Shown here: one piece after another, positions 7,986-16,307 of the stretch | Layout: every line of letters begins with the position of its first letter | Position numbering within the stretch: position 1 is the first letter of the stretch | Assembly (NCBI GenBank): GCA_035455745.1 | Contig: DATIEP010000025.1 | Span: 1 to 64,000, forward strand | Origin: JADGGM01 sp027307005 | GTDB lineage: Bacteria > Gemmatimonadota > Gemmatimonadetes > Gemmatimonadales > Gemmatimonadaceae | DNA length: 64,000 bases | Direction of reading: 5' to 3' | The notes under the pieces: model-generated | Seen by the model: the letters and a program-made list of their open reading frames with translations, nothing else | Told to the model about the DNA's origin: nothing | Databases searched by the model: none | Translations under genes and position numbers: made by a program

Positions 7986-8454
7986 CGCCCTTCACCATGG
8001 AGCGGACCTGCACCTCGCCGGTCTCGATGTGAAAGAACACGCTGCGGCCGTGTCCGCCCCCGACGTCCTCGCCGACGATGGGCAAGCGCGCCTTGCCTAA
8101 CGCATCGCGCGTGGCGAGGAGGTTGCGTTCGCCCATCTGGAGGCCGCCGGCCGGCAGGAGCGCGCCGAACATGCTCGCTCCGCCCACGATGCGCGCCGTG
8201 ATGCGCGTCGGCCGCGCGCCTAACTGTTGCATCTGCTCGAGCAGCATCGGGACGGCGCTGCCGGGAAACTTGGCGCGATTCGTCCGGTCCTGCGCCAGCG
8301 ATTCGCTCGGCAGCAGCACGTGCGCCAGTCCGCCCACGCGCCGGTCGGCATCGTGGAGCACGATGGCGACGCACGAGCCGAGCCCGATCGTGCTCAGCAT
8401 CGCGTCGCCCTGCGCCGCGGCCGCATCGGCCACCCGCACCCGAATCTCCCTCAC
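7972..8454 (-). CDS. cheD: Chemoreceptor glutamine deamidase CheD
   Basis: Deamidates receptor glutamines and, in other bacteria, stimulates CheC phosphatase. 160 aa from GTG 8454, which overlaps the cheR stop (GTGA); the frame is open further upstream but only inside cheR. Seen: STIGLGSCVAIVLHD with the catalytic Cys, GGLAHVLLPSES with the His, the KFPGSAVPMLLEQM helix, KIVGGASMFG-like RIVGGASMFGALL, and GRSVFFHIETGEVQVR. Having both cheC and cheD in the cluster suggests the CheC/CheD adaptation branch known from Bacillus and Thermotoga. Confidence 0.95.
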   Translation of the reverse strand: MREIRVRVADAAAAQGDAMLSTIGLGSCVAIVLHDADRRVGGLAHVLLPSESLAQDRTNRAKFPGSAVPMLLEQMQQLGARPTRITARIVGGASMFGALLPAGGLQMGERNLLATRDALGKARLPIVGEDVGGGHGRSVFFHIETGEVQVRSMVKGDVVL

Positions 8455-9269
8455 TGCCGCCGAAAGATGCGCTCCCGCGGCTCGACGGCCTGGAAGCGGC
8501 CGCGCGCGGGACCGAACAACGTCTCGACCTTGCCCAACACGAGGAACCCGCCGGGGGCGAGCGCGTCGTGGAACTTCTGGAACAACGCCTCCTGCGTGTC
8601 GCGGTCGAAGTAAATGAGCACGTTGCGACACGCGATGAGGTGCAGCTCGGGCATCGGCGGCGATTCACTCAGGAGGTCGCGGTGCTCGAACCGCACCAGC
8701 CGGCGCACCTCATCGTGCACCACGTGCGGCGCCGTCGGCGAGAAGTATCGCTCGCGCAGCACCGCCGGCGTGTCGGCGAACGCCGCCTCGACGTAGGCGC
8801 CGCGCCGCGCCGCCTCGAGGCTCGCGCGATCGATGTCGGTTCCGATCACCGTCACCCTGCCCAACCGCGACGACTCGCCGCCATCGCTCACGTATCGGTG
8901 CATCAGGATGGCGAGCGAATGCGCCTCCTCGCCGGATGCGCAGCCGGCGCTCCAGATGCGCAGCGCCGGATCGGGCAGCGACCACAGCGCAGGCACGCAG
9001 ATGCTCTCGATGGCGCGGAACGTCTCCCAGTTCCGGAACAGCTTGGTGACGTTGATCGTGAGCGCGTCCAACAGCAGATCGTACTCGTGTGCGTCCGTAT
9101 CGAGGACGCCCGCGTAGTCCGGGTACGTGTGCACGCCGCGCGCACGCATCCGCACGGCGATGCGGCGCCGCAGGCACTTCTCCTTGTAGCTCGCGCACGC
9201 GAAGCCGCGCTCGCGCGCGATCTTCGCCGTGAGCTGCTCGAACTCGCGGTCCATCGCCGTGTCGGTCAC
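8451..9269 (-). CDS. cheR: Chemotaxis protein methyltransferase CheR
   Basis: Methylates receptor glutamates using S-adenosylmethionine; 272 aa. Seen: N-terminal helical domain (FEQLTAKIARERGF, CLRRRIAVRMRARG), LTINVTKLFRNWETF, SAM motif LRIWSAGCASGEEAHSLAI, GTDIDRASLEAARRG, ERYFSP, and LIACRNVLIYFDRDTQ. GTG 9269 overlaps the upstream stop (GTGA), matching the coupling seen across this cluster; ATG 9254 is the alternative. The frame continues upstream within the PATAN gene and is not coding there. Confidence 0.96.
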   Translation of the reverse strand: MTDTAMDREFEQLTAKIARERGFACASYKEKCLRRRIAVRMRARGVHTYPDYAGVLDTDAHEYDLLLDALTINVTKLFRNWETFRAIESICVPALWSLPDPALRIWSAGCASGEEAHSLAILMHRYVSDGGESSRLGRVTVIGTDIDRASLEAARRGAYVEAAFADTPAVLRERYFSPTAPHVVHDEVRRLVRFEHRDLLSESPPMPELHLIACRNVLIYFDRDTQEALFQKFHDALAPGGFLVLGKVETLFGPARGRFQAVEPRERIFRRQ

Positions 9270-10891
9270 GCCGGCAGACTCCGCACGAGGTCGAGATTCG
9301 CCCGCAAGCTCTGATTGTCCGGATTGAGCGCGAGCGCGCGCTCCCAGTACGCCATCGCCTGATCCCTGTCCTGCCATTTGTAGCGGATGTTGCCCAACTT
9401 GCAGTAGACGTCGTCGCCTAACGCCGGGTTCAGCTTGATGGCGCGTTGATACGCTTCCAGCGCTTCGTCGTATCGGCCCGCGCCGTAGAGCGCGTCGCCC
9501 AAGTTCTTGTGGAGCTGCGGCAGCGCGCCATTTTCCTCGAGGCCGCGCTCCGCCGCCTGTCCGGCGGCGGACAGATCGCCGCGGCGCTCGAACAGGACCG
9601 CCAGGGTGTTGCACAACACCGGACCGCGCGGGTGCGCCGCGAGGCCCTCGGTGATGAGCATGACGGCGCGATCGAGGTCGTCGCGCAGGGCGGCGGCCAG
9701 CGCAGCGTAGTGGAACCAGGCCGGCAGCGGCGCCTTCTTCCCGAACAGCGCGCGCGCGCTGGTGAGCATCTCGTCGGCCTCGGCGAGGTCGCCGCGCTTG
9801 AGCGCCAGCACGCCTAACGAGATGCGCGTGCGCGGGTCCTCGGCGCCGCCGCGCCGGGCGGCCTCGGCCAGCGCTTCGCGCGATTCGTCGTGGTGACCCA
9901 ATCGCTCCAGCGCGTAGGCCAGATTATGGAACACCGCCGCCCGGGCCCCGGGCTGCGCCGCCGCTTCGCGCAGCGTGAGCACCGCCTCGGACCATCGGCC
10001 TTCGCGCATCGCCACCAACGACAAGAAAAATCGCGCCTGCACGTCGTTTTCCTGCAGCTCGACGACGCGGCGGAATTCGCGCGTCGCTTCTTCGTACATC
10101 CCCGTCTTGTAGAATGCCGCGCCCAGGTTGCGATGTTCCTCCACCCGCGCTTCGAGCGCCACTTCGTCGACGGGCCGCGACTTCCCGATCATGTGCAGGA
10201 ACCCCGCGGTCGCCAATCCGTAGAGCGCCTTCCCCACCTCGAACTCACCGGCGCCGGATGCATCGATCAACGCGGTCACGTCGCGGCGCCCATCGATGAG
10301 CGGCAGCAGCTGCTCCTGCAGCGGCGTCAGTTGCGCCTCGCTCGCCGCGAGACGTCCGTCATCGACGCCGAAAATGATGTCGAAGCTCGGGATCTTCTTC
10401 TCGATGAGGCTCCACTCGTCCACCCGCCGCGCGCCCTCGAGCAGCAGCGACTCCGGGTTGATCGAGACGAGGAAATCGTGCTCATCGGGCCGGATGTCGC
10501 CCTCGAAGCTGAACGTTCCCTGCGTCCACGTGAAGAGATAGTAGACCGCCTCTTCGATCTGGATGCGGATGTAGCGGTGCAGCTCCTCGCGCGAGAGGAT
10601 CTGCTGCTCGATGAGAATTTCGCCTAACCGTTTGTGGCGGTGCTGCGTGCCCTGGATGTCGATGGCCGAGTCGAGCTCGGTCTGCGTGAGCACGGCGGCC
10701 TTGACCAACATGTCGCCTAACCGGTCGCGCCGGTTCACGATCGATGCGTACGAGATGCGGCCGCGGTCGAAGTAGATGTACCCGAAGTTGCTGCGGTCCG
10801 TGACGCTGAGACAGCCGGTCTTCTGTCCCATGGCCAGGAGCTGCAGCACGTCCGGCAAGCTCGCTTCGCGCAGACTGCCCTTGATCGCCAT
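9266..10891 (-). CDS. PATAN (DUF4388) domain protein with TPR tail
   Basis: 541-aa cytoplasmic protein. Residues about 1-65 are a PATAN/DUF4388 domain (MAIKGSLREASLPDVLQLLA, GYIYFDRGRISYASI). Residues 66-180 continue the family's helical part, with LGEILIEQQILSREEL, FSFEGDIRPDEHDF and LLLEGARRVDEW. From about 255 there are TPR units (NLGAAFYKTGMYEEATREFR, LHKNLGDALYGAGRYDEALE, KLGNIRYKWQDRDQAMAYWE). PATAN proteins are known around two-component, type IV pilus and gliding systems, which fits its place between the tandem DnaA-like gene (stop directly abutting this ATG) and cheR. No catalytic residues. Confidence 0.88.
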   Translation of the reverse strand: MAIKGSLREASLPDVLQLLAMGQKTGCLSVTDRSNFGYIYFDRGRISYASIVNRRDRLGDMLVKAAVLTQTELDSAIDIQGTQHRHKRLGEILIEQQILSREELHRYIRIQIEEAVYYLFTWTQGTFSFEGDIRPDEHDFLVSINPESLLLEGARRVDEWSLIEKKIPSFDIIFGVDDGRLAASEAQLTPLQEQLLPLIDGRRDVTALIDASGAGEFEVGKALYGLATAGFLHMIGKSRPVDEVALEARVEEHRNLGAAFYKTGMYEEATREFRRVVELQENDVQARFFLSLVAMREGRWSEAVLTLREAAAQPGARAAVFHNLAYALERLGHHDESREALAEAARRGGAEDPRTRISLGVLALKRGDLAEADEMLTSARALFGKKAPLPAWFHYAALAAALRDDLDRAVMLITEGLAAHPRGPVLCNTLAVLFERRGDLSAAGQAAERGLEENGALPQLHKNLGDALYGAGRYDEALEAYQRAIKLNPALGDDVYCKLGNIRYKWQDRDQAMAYWERALALNPDNQSLRANLDLVRSLPA

Positions 10892-12838
10892 CTATCGGAA
10901 CTCCTCGATCGCCCGACCGGAGAGGTCGGGCCAGTCCCAGATCACTTTTTCTTCATCGAGGAACATCGGGTCGGCGGGATGCCCGGTGCCGTTGTGCGCC
11001 ACCGCCGGCGCGGCGAGCCTGCCCTCGAGCTCCTTGCGGGCAAAGCTCGCCGTGAGCGGCACGCCCACGACGTCCGCGGCCTGCGTCAGCCGCTGCACGG
11101 TGCTCGTGATCTCGGACACGCTTCCCACGGCGCGCGCCGCCAGATAGTCGACGAGCGACCGGTCGTGGCGCACGTCGGCCGCGGCGAGCGACCGCGCGTA
11201 CAGCCGCTCGCGCAGCACATGATCCGGCGCCTGCATCTCGACCACGAGGCCGCCCTCGAAGCGCGAGCGCAGCCGGTCCTCGAGGCCTTCGATCTGTTTG
11301 GGCGCGCAGCGCATCGACAGCACGATCTGCCGGCCGCTCGCGTAGAGCGCGTTGAAGATGTGGAACAGCTCCTCTTGCGTCCGCTCGGTGCCCGCGCATT
11401 CGTGCACGTCATCGATGATGAGCACGTCCACGACGCGATACCGCGCGCGCCACCGCTCGATGGCGCCGTCGCGGAGCGCGGCAATGAGCTCCTCGGTGAA
11501 CTGGGCCGCGCTCACGCAGGCCACCGTGGTCGCGCCCCCGCGGAGGCCGATCAGCTCATTGCCTAACGCATTGAGGAGGTGCGTCTTGCCGACGCCGGAC
11601 GGCCCGTAGATGACGAGCGGGTTGTACTTCTTGCCCGGTTCTTCGATCACGGTGTCCGCGGCGTGCACGGCCAACTGGTTGGACGGGCCCACCTCGAAGT
11701 CCGCGCGCACGAAGTCGGGCGACGGGCCGGGCGGCGGCTCGGCCGCGCCTAACAGACGGGCCACCGCCAGCTCGGCTTCGCCCACCCGCTCCGGGTCGCG
11801 GAAGAGATCCGACGCCGGCAGCGCCGCATCGAGCGCCCCGGCCTCGCGCGCCAGCGACTGGAGGCGCGCGACCGCGCTCTCGTACTGGCGCACCGTCGCC
11901 TCCACGTCGGGCTCCTCGGTGCTCTCGAGCGCGCGCTCGATCGCCGCGGTCAAGAACCCGGCTTCGCGCCAGCGCGACATCACCTCGAGCAGCCGGATCC
12001 GCCACGGCTCGATTTGTTGGGCGACCACCGCGCTCAGATCGCTCAGGAAGCTCGAGAACTCGCTGCCGCCGTTCCGGCTCAGCACCGCGGCCGCGCGCGG
12101 CGCCGCTACCGCGGCGGCAGCGTCCGGCCGCTCGCCCAGCACTTCGCGCACGTTCTGCGGCGTCACCGCGCGCTCGCCTAACGTCTGCGACGCGATGAGC
12201 CGGTTCAGCGCGCCCTGCAGCTCGCGGACGTTGCCGAACGGGATGCGCGCCAGCTCGTCGAGCACGCCCGCCTCGAACGTCGCGCCGCGCTCGTCGCACT
12301 TGAGCCGCACGATCGCCGCGCGGGTCTCGTAGTCGGGCGCGCCGACGTCCACGACGAGCCCGCCCGAGAATCGGGTGATCAACCGCTCGTCGAGGTCCGC
12401 GATTTCCGTCGGGGGACGATCGCTGGTCAGGACGATCTGCCGCCCGCCTCGCTGCAGGCCGTTGAACAGCCGCAGAATTTCGGTCTGCGTCTCCCGGCGC
12501 CCGGCCAGAAACTGCACATCGTCCAGCAACAGCACGTTGACGTTCTGGTAGCGCTCGCGCAGCGCGTCGACCGCGCTCGACGCGACACTCGCGTTGAGCT
12601 CATCTACCAGCTCGTCGACCGTGGAATAGGCGACCTTGAGATCGGGTTGCAGCTGTCGGCCGAGGTGGCCGATGGCCAGCAGGAGGTGCGTCTTGCCCAG
12701 CCCCGATCCGCTGTAGATGAAGAGCGGGTTGAACGCAGCGCCCGGCGCCTGGGCCACGGCGCGCGCCGCCGACACGGCGAGCCGGTTCGCCGACCCGACG
12801 ACGTAGTTCTCGAAGCGGTAGCGCGCGTCCAACTCCAC
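10892..12838 (-). CDS. Protein with two tandem DnaA-type AAA+ modules and no DnaA DNA-binding domain
   Basis: 648 aa from a GTG two bases after the mglA stop. Module 1 (about residues 5-240): RFENYVVGSANRLA as in DnaA domain III, Walker A SGSGLGKTH with Lys49, Walker B VLLLDDVQFL, sensor I LTSDRPP, arginine-finger region DERLITRFSGG, sensor II GNVRELQGALNRL. A helical linker (about 255-370) follows. Module 2 (about 375-610): ADFEVGPSNQLAV, Walker A GPSGVGKTHLLNAL with Lys418, Walker B VLIIDDVHE, DRLRSRFEGG, and a degenerate sensor II (GSVSEITSTVQRL, no Arg). The DnaA C-terminal domain IV that binds DnaA boxes is absent, so it is not the replication initiator. It sits inside the mglA/roadblock/che cluster. 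Function unknown; an ATP-driven assembly factor for that system is an inference. Confidence 0.9.
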   Translation of the reverse strand: MELDARYRFENYVVGSANRLAVSAARAVAQAPGAAFNPLFIYSGSGLGKTHLLLAIGHLGRQLQPDLKVAYSTVDELVDELNASVASSAVDALRERYQNVNVLLLDDVQFLAGRRETQTEILRLFNGLQRGGRQIVLTSDRPPTEIADLDERLITRFSGGLVVDVGAPDYETRAAIVRLKCDERGATFEAGVLDELARIPFGNVRELQGALNRLIASQTLGERAVTPQNVREVLGERPDAAAAVAAPRAAAVLSRNGGSEFSSFLSDLSAVVAQQIEPWRIRLLEVMSRWREAGFLTAAIERALESTEEPDVEATVRQYESAVARLQSLAREAGALDAALPASDLFRDPERVGEAELAVARLLGAAEPPPGPSPDFVRADFEVGPSNQLAVHAADTVIEEPGKKYNPLVIYGPSGVGKTHLLNALGNELIGLRGGATTVACVSAAQFTEELIAALRDGAIERWRARYRVVDVLIIDDVHECAGTERTQEELFHIFNALYASGRQIVLSMRCAPKQIEGLEDRLRSRFEGGLVVEMQAPDHVLRERLYARSLAAADVRHDRSLVDYLAARAVGSVSEITSTVQRLTQAADVVGVPLTASFARKELEGRLAAPAVAHNGTGHPADPMFLDEEKVIWDWPDLSGRAIEEFR

Positions 12839-12839
12839 G

Positions 12840-13472
12840 TCAGCGACTCCCTGCGTGCGCGGTCGACGGCGTCGCCGGACTGCCGGACGTGCTCAAGCGC
12901 CGGAGCACGAGCTCCGAGATGCCGCGCAGCGTTTCGAACACGCCGGTGCCGTGAAGCGCGCCGGCCGGGTACGCGGGCACGCCGCGGAAGTTGAGCGCGT
13001 CGCCTAACGTGGCCGTGTCGTGGATCAGCTCCGGCGGCAGGTCCTGCTTGTTGTACTGGAGGACGAGCGGCATGGTGCGCACATCCATCCCGTGCTCGGC
13101 GAGATTCGCGTGCAGGTCCTGCATGCTCTCGATGTTCTCGTCGAGTTGGCGCACCTGGCTGTCGGCGACGAACACGACGCCGTCGGCGCCCTGGAGCACG
13201 AGCTTCCGCGTCGATTGGTAGTAGACCTGGCCCGGCACCGTGTACAGCTGGAAGCGCGTGTTGAATCCAGAGATCGAGCCCAGGTCGAGCGGCAGGAAGT
13301 CGAAGAACAGGGTGCGGTCCGTTTGCGTGGCCAGCGAGACCATGGTGCCCTTGCGGTCGTTAGGCACCTGTCCGTAGATGTAGTGCAGGTTGGTCGTCTT
13401 GCCGGACCGGCCGGGCCCGTAATAGACGATCTTGCACGTGATCTCGCGCGTCGCGTAGTTGACGAGAGGCAC
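12840..13472 (-). CDS. mglA: MglA-type Ras-like GTPase
   Basis: Small cytoplasmic GTPase of 210 aa that in Myxococcus and Thermus sets cell polarity or controls pili and gliding. Seen: P-loop YYGPGRSGKTTN, switch region SLATQTDRTLFFDFLPLDLG (the MglA-type TxxDRTLFFDFLP), VPGQVYYQSTRKLVLQGADG, base-specificity motif YNKQDLP, and a C-terminal helix. GTG start at 13472. Preceded by three roadblock-domain proteins (the MglB-type partner family that acts as its GAP) and followed immediately by the tandem DnaA-like gene. Confidence 0.94.
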   Translation of the reverse strand: MPLVNYATREITCKIVYYGPGRSGKTTNLHYIYGQVPNDRKGTMVSLATQTDRTLFFDFLPLDLGSISGFNTRFQLYTVPGQVYYQSTRKLVLQGADGVVFVADSQVRQLDENIESMQDLHANLAEHGMDVRTMPLVLQYNKQDLPPELIHDTATLGDALNFRGVPAYPAGALHGTGVFETLRGISELVLRRLSTSGSPATPSTAHAGSR

Positions 13473-13479
13473 AGGCGGC

Positions 13480-13995
13480 TCAGGCTGGAGGACGTGTCGA
13501 CTGTGGATCGCCGGACACCGGCTGCTGCGCGCGTCCGAACAGGACGGCGAGGCTGCGATTCAGGTCGTGCTCGAAATTGCCGTCGAGCGCCGGGCCCGAC
13601 TCCGCTGCCGGCGGCGCGGCCAGTCGGAGCGCGTCGCGCAGCTCGCGGAAGTACACCTGCACCAATCCCAGCGAGCTTTCGGCGTCGAACGCCGTGAGCA
13701 GGACCAGCGCCCCGCGCGCCGTCGGCGCCTCGGCGATGTAGACCTGTCGCTCGCGACCGGCGTGGTACAGCTCGCGGAACGGATGCCCGTCGAGCTCTCT
13801 GCCCAACTCGCCTGCCGACGCATGGATGGCTGCGCCTAACGCACAAGCCGCCATCACGTCGACGGCCCGCGTGAACCCGAACTGGCCCAGGACCTGGCCG
13901 CTCGGATGCAGCAGCAGCGCGAACTGGACGTGGGCATCGTCCACGAATCGCTGGAGCGGCGCTTCCACCCACGCCTCGGCGACGTACGCTCTCAC
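13480..13995 (-). CDS. Roadblock/LC7-domain protein with C-terminal extension
   Basis: 171 aa from GTG 13995, which overlaps the upstream stop (GTGA). Roadblock fold over residues about 15-125 (QFALLLHPSGQVLGQFGFTR, DVMAACALGAAIHASAGELG, QVYIAEAPTARGALVLLTAF), then about 45 polar residues. Directly upstream of mglA by 7 bases, so it is a candidate MglB-type partner or GAP. The extension is unusual for the bare roadblock family. Confidence 0.85.
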   Translation of the reverse strand: MRAYVAEAWVEAPLQRFVDDAHVQFALLLHPSGQVLGQFGFTRAVDVMAACALGAAIHASAGELGRELDGHPFRELYHAGRERQVYIAEAPTARGALVLLTAFDAESSLGLVQVYFRELRDALRLAAPPAAESGPALDGNFEHDLNRSLAVLFGRAQQPVSGDPQSTRPPA

Positions 13996-14336
13996 ACCGC
14001 CTCCAGGGCGTGCAGCATCGCGCTGCGGATGAGGCCGATCTGCGCTTTCGGCTCGGCGAGCGTGGCGAGCACCAGCCCGTCGCGGCCGACGGCGCACACG
14101 TGCCCGCGCTCGGCTTCGAGCTGGAGAAAGCCGACCGCCGACAGCCCCGCCGCGTCGGTGCCTAACCGTGCGCGCCGGTAGAGGGACGCGACGAGCGCCC
14201 CCACCACGCCGGCCTCGATGCCCACCTGCACGTCGGCGTCGACGATGATGCCGTCGGCCTCGCTCACCAGCAGGCAGCCGAGGACGCCGCGCTGGCGCGT
14301 CACCGCCGTGAGCGCGTCGGTATAGGGGGTACTCAC
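13992..14336 (-). CDS. Roadblock/LC7-domain protein (MglB-like size)
   Basis: 114 aa, almost exactly one roadblock domain: AVTRQRGVLGCLLVSEADG, GVVGALVASLYRRARLG, GFLQLEAERGHVCAVGRDG, VLATLAEPKAQIGLIRS. GTG 14336 overlaps the stop of the preceding gene and its own stop overlaps the next start, so three roadblock genes in a row are translationally coupled. By size and organisation the best MglB candidate here. Confidence 0.88.
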   Translation of the reverse strand: MSTPYTDALTAVTRQRGVLGCLLVSEADGIIVDADVQVGIEAGVVGALVASLYRRARLGTDAAGLSAVGFLQLEAERGHVCAVGRDGLVLATLAEPKAQIGLIRSAMLHALEAV

Positions 14337-15169
14337 GCCACCTCCGTGAGCCACGCTTCGGCGCGCTGCACGCAGCGGTCGAGGACGCGGCGCACCAGGC
14401 CCAACGGCAGCGTGCGCGCCGCGGCGACGAGCGCCAGCGAATCCTCGAGCACGGGCCCGAGCGCGATCGTCGCGACCTCGGTTTCGTACACCACGGCGCG
14501 CCAGGCGCCTAACTGCAGGTGTTTCACCGTCCGGTCGGCTTCGTCGCGGACGCCGGTCAACGCGGCGCCGATGTCCTGCGCGACGTCCTCGCCGTCCGCG
14601 GTGACGTACGCGCCGGCCGTCACCAACCCGTCGCCGTCGAGCAGCAGCGCCGTCTGCTGCCCGTCGCCGAGGATCTCGGCGAACAGGCAGCGCGCCTCGT
14701 CCTCCACCCGGCGCTCGGCCGCGGCGAACCGCTCTCCGTTCGGCGCGCTCCCGGCGGGCGCGCCGTTGGTGTAGCGCACGAGGCGCCGCACCATGCGCAG
14801 CGCCGTCTCCACCGCCGCGTCGCCGTGCTCGGCCGCGAGGCCCAGGTGGTGCTCCGCTTCCTCCAGCCGGTGCTGTTTGTACAGCACGTAGCCCAGGCCT
14901 TTCCGCGCTCCGACGTGGTCGGGCGCCAGCCGCAGCACCGCCTCCCACTCGGCAGTCGCCTCCGCGAGATCCCCGCGGTCCACGCGCACGCGCGCCAGGA
15001 GATCGTGCGCGTCGGCGTTGCCGCTGTGGCGCTCCACGCCGCGCGACGCGACGCGCAGCGCCAGGTCGAGCTGCGCTCCACGCCGCAGCGCTTCGCCTAA
15101 CTGAAGGAACACCATGCTCGACGGGTCCCGCGCCAGCTCTTCGCTCAGGCGGCGAATGTCGTCAGACAT
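14333..15169 (-). CDS. TPR protein with C-terminal roadblock-like domain
   Basis: 278 aa. N-terminal TPR units (residues about 15-135: FLQLGEALRRGAQLDLALRV, DLLARVRVDRGDLAEATAEW, GLGYVLYKQHRLEEAEHHL), then a roadblock-type domain at about 165-275 (TALLLDGDGLVTAGAYVTAD, VVYETEVATIALGPVLED). It overlaps the preceding PATAN gene by 8 bases and the next roadblock gene by a GTGA. A fusion of scaffold and GTPase-partner modules. Confidence 0.8.
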   Translation of the reverse strand: MSDDIRRLSEELARDPSSMVFLQLGEALRRGAQLDLALRVASRGVERHSGNADAHDLLARVRVDRGDLAEATAEWEAVLRLAPDHVGARKGLGYVLYKQHRLEEAEHHLGLAAEHGDAAVETALRMVRRLVRYTNGAPAGSAPNGERFAAAERRVEDEARCLFAEILGDGQQTALLLDGDGLVTAGAYVTADGEDVAQDIGAALTGVRDEADRTVKHLQLGAWRAVVYETEVATIALGPVLEDSLALVAAARTLPLGLVRRVLDRCVQRAEAWLTEVA

Positions 15170-16307
15170 CCATCCGCTCCGTGAGCACGCTCGACAGCCG
15201 CGTCACCGCGGCGACCGAGTCGCGAACCGCGGCCGCGTCCGCACCGTCCGGCGCGAGTCGCAGGTAGCGATCCCAACTGGTGAGCGCTTCCTGGTAATCG
15301 CCGCGCCACGCCGCGCAGCACCCGGTCTCGAGATGCACCGCCGGCTCGAGCGCGTCCGCCTGCAGCACGCGGCGCAGCTCCTCCTGGGCCTCGTCGTGCC
15401 GACCCGCCCGCGTGAGGGCGCGGGCGAGCACGAGCCGCGGCAGCGTCGCTCCGTCCAGACCGGCCACCGCCAAGCGCGCCTCCGCCACCGCCCGGTCGCA
15501 CTCGTTGGCGCGCAGCGCCTCCCGCGCCCGGTCGAGATGCGCCTGCGCCTGCGCCGCCGCCGGAGCGCCCGAGCCGTTCGCCCCCGTGTCGCGCAGCGCC
15601 ACCACACCCGTCGTGACGAGGCCGTACGCGATGCGCGCCACGTCGAACTCGCTCCGGGCGAGCTCGGATGCGATCGCACGCAGATCGCGCGCGCCGTCGA
15701 TTTCCGACAGCACTTCCCACTCGTTAGGCAAGAGATCGAGCTGCGCCGCGTGGTCGTCCGTCACGGCACACAACGATGGCACGACGCCCAGATGCGGGAT
15801 TTTCCCTTCGATGCGTGACCACTCGTCGATGCGGCGCGCGCCTTCCATGAGCAGCGACTCCGTGGAGATGCGGATGCTCGCTTCGGCGGGCACGCTCGAT
15901 ACCTCGCGCTCCTCGAACGAGAAGAAGCCTTCGCGCCACGACATGAGCTCGAACACCACTTCTTCCACCTGAAAGCGGACCTGCCGCTCGAGCTCGCGGC
16001 CCGTCAACGCGCCGGACTCGACCAGGATCTCGCCCAACCGGCGGCCGTCGCCCGAGCGGGTCTGCGCGTCGCGCGCCCGGGCGAGATCGCCCTCGGAAAT
16101 CTTCCCGGCGCGCAGCAGCAGCTCGCCTAACGGATGCGGGTTGCTGCGGATGGCGGCGTAGATGACGCCGCCGCGGTCGAAGTACACGGTGCCCTGGTTG
16201 TCGCGCAGCAGCGACGTCACTGTGAGCGTGCCCGTCTTCCGGCTCAGGTCGAGCAGCTGGAAGACATCGTGGATGCCCAACTCCCGCAGCGGCCCTTCGA
16301 TCGCCAT
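15162..16307 (-). CDS. PATAN (DUF4388) domain protein with short TPR tail
   Basis: 381 aa, paralogous to the 541-aa PATAN gene in this cluster: MAIEGPLRELGIHDVFQLLD, GTVYFDRGGVIYAAI, LGEILVESGALTGRELERQV, GFFSFEEREVSS, LLMEGARRIDEWSRIEGKIP. After about residue 245 come helical TPR-like units. The start overlaps the 902-aa TPR gene stop (TGATG). A shorter version of the same scaffold, presumably acting with another partner. Confidence 0.87.
   Translation of the reverse strand: MAIEGPLRELGIHDVFQLLDLSRKTGTLTVTSLLRDNQGTVYFDRGGVIYAAIRSNPHPLGELLLRAGKISEGDLARARDAQTRSGDGRRLGEILVESGALTGRELERQVRFQVEEVVFELMSWREGFFSFEEREVSSVPAEASIRISTESLLMEGARRIDEWSRIEGKIPHLGVVPSLCAVTDDHAAQLDLLPNEWEVLSEIDGARDLRAIASELARSEFDVARIAYGLVTTGVVALRDTGANGSGAPAAAQAQAHLDRAREALRANECDRAVAEARLAVAGLDGATLPRLVLARALTRAGRHDEAQEELRRVLQADALEPAVHLETGCCAAWRGDYQEALTSWDRYLRLAPDGADAAAVRDSVAAVTRLSSVLTERMDV

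Noticed and set aside
10892..12838. Annotating the tandem AAA+ protein as the replication initiator DnaA
   Set aside because: No domain IV, duplicated AAA+ modules, and chemosensory context; no DnaN/RecF neighbours or origin-like repeats.
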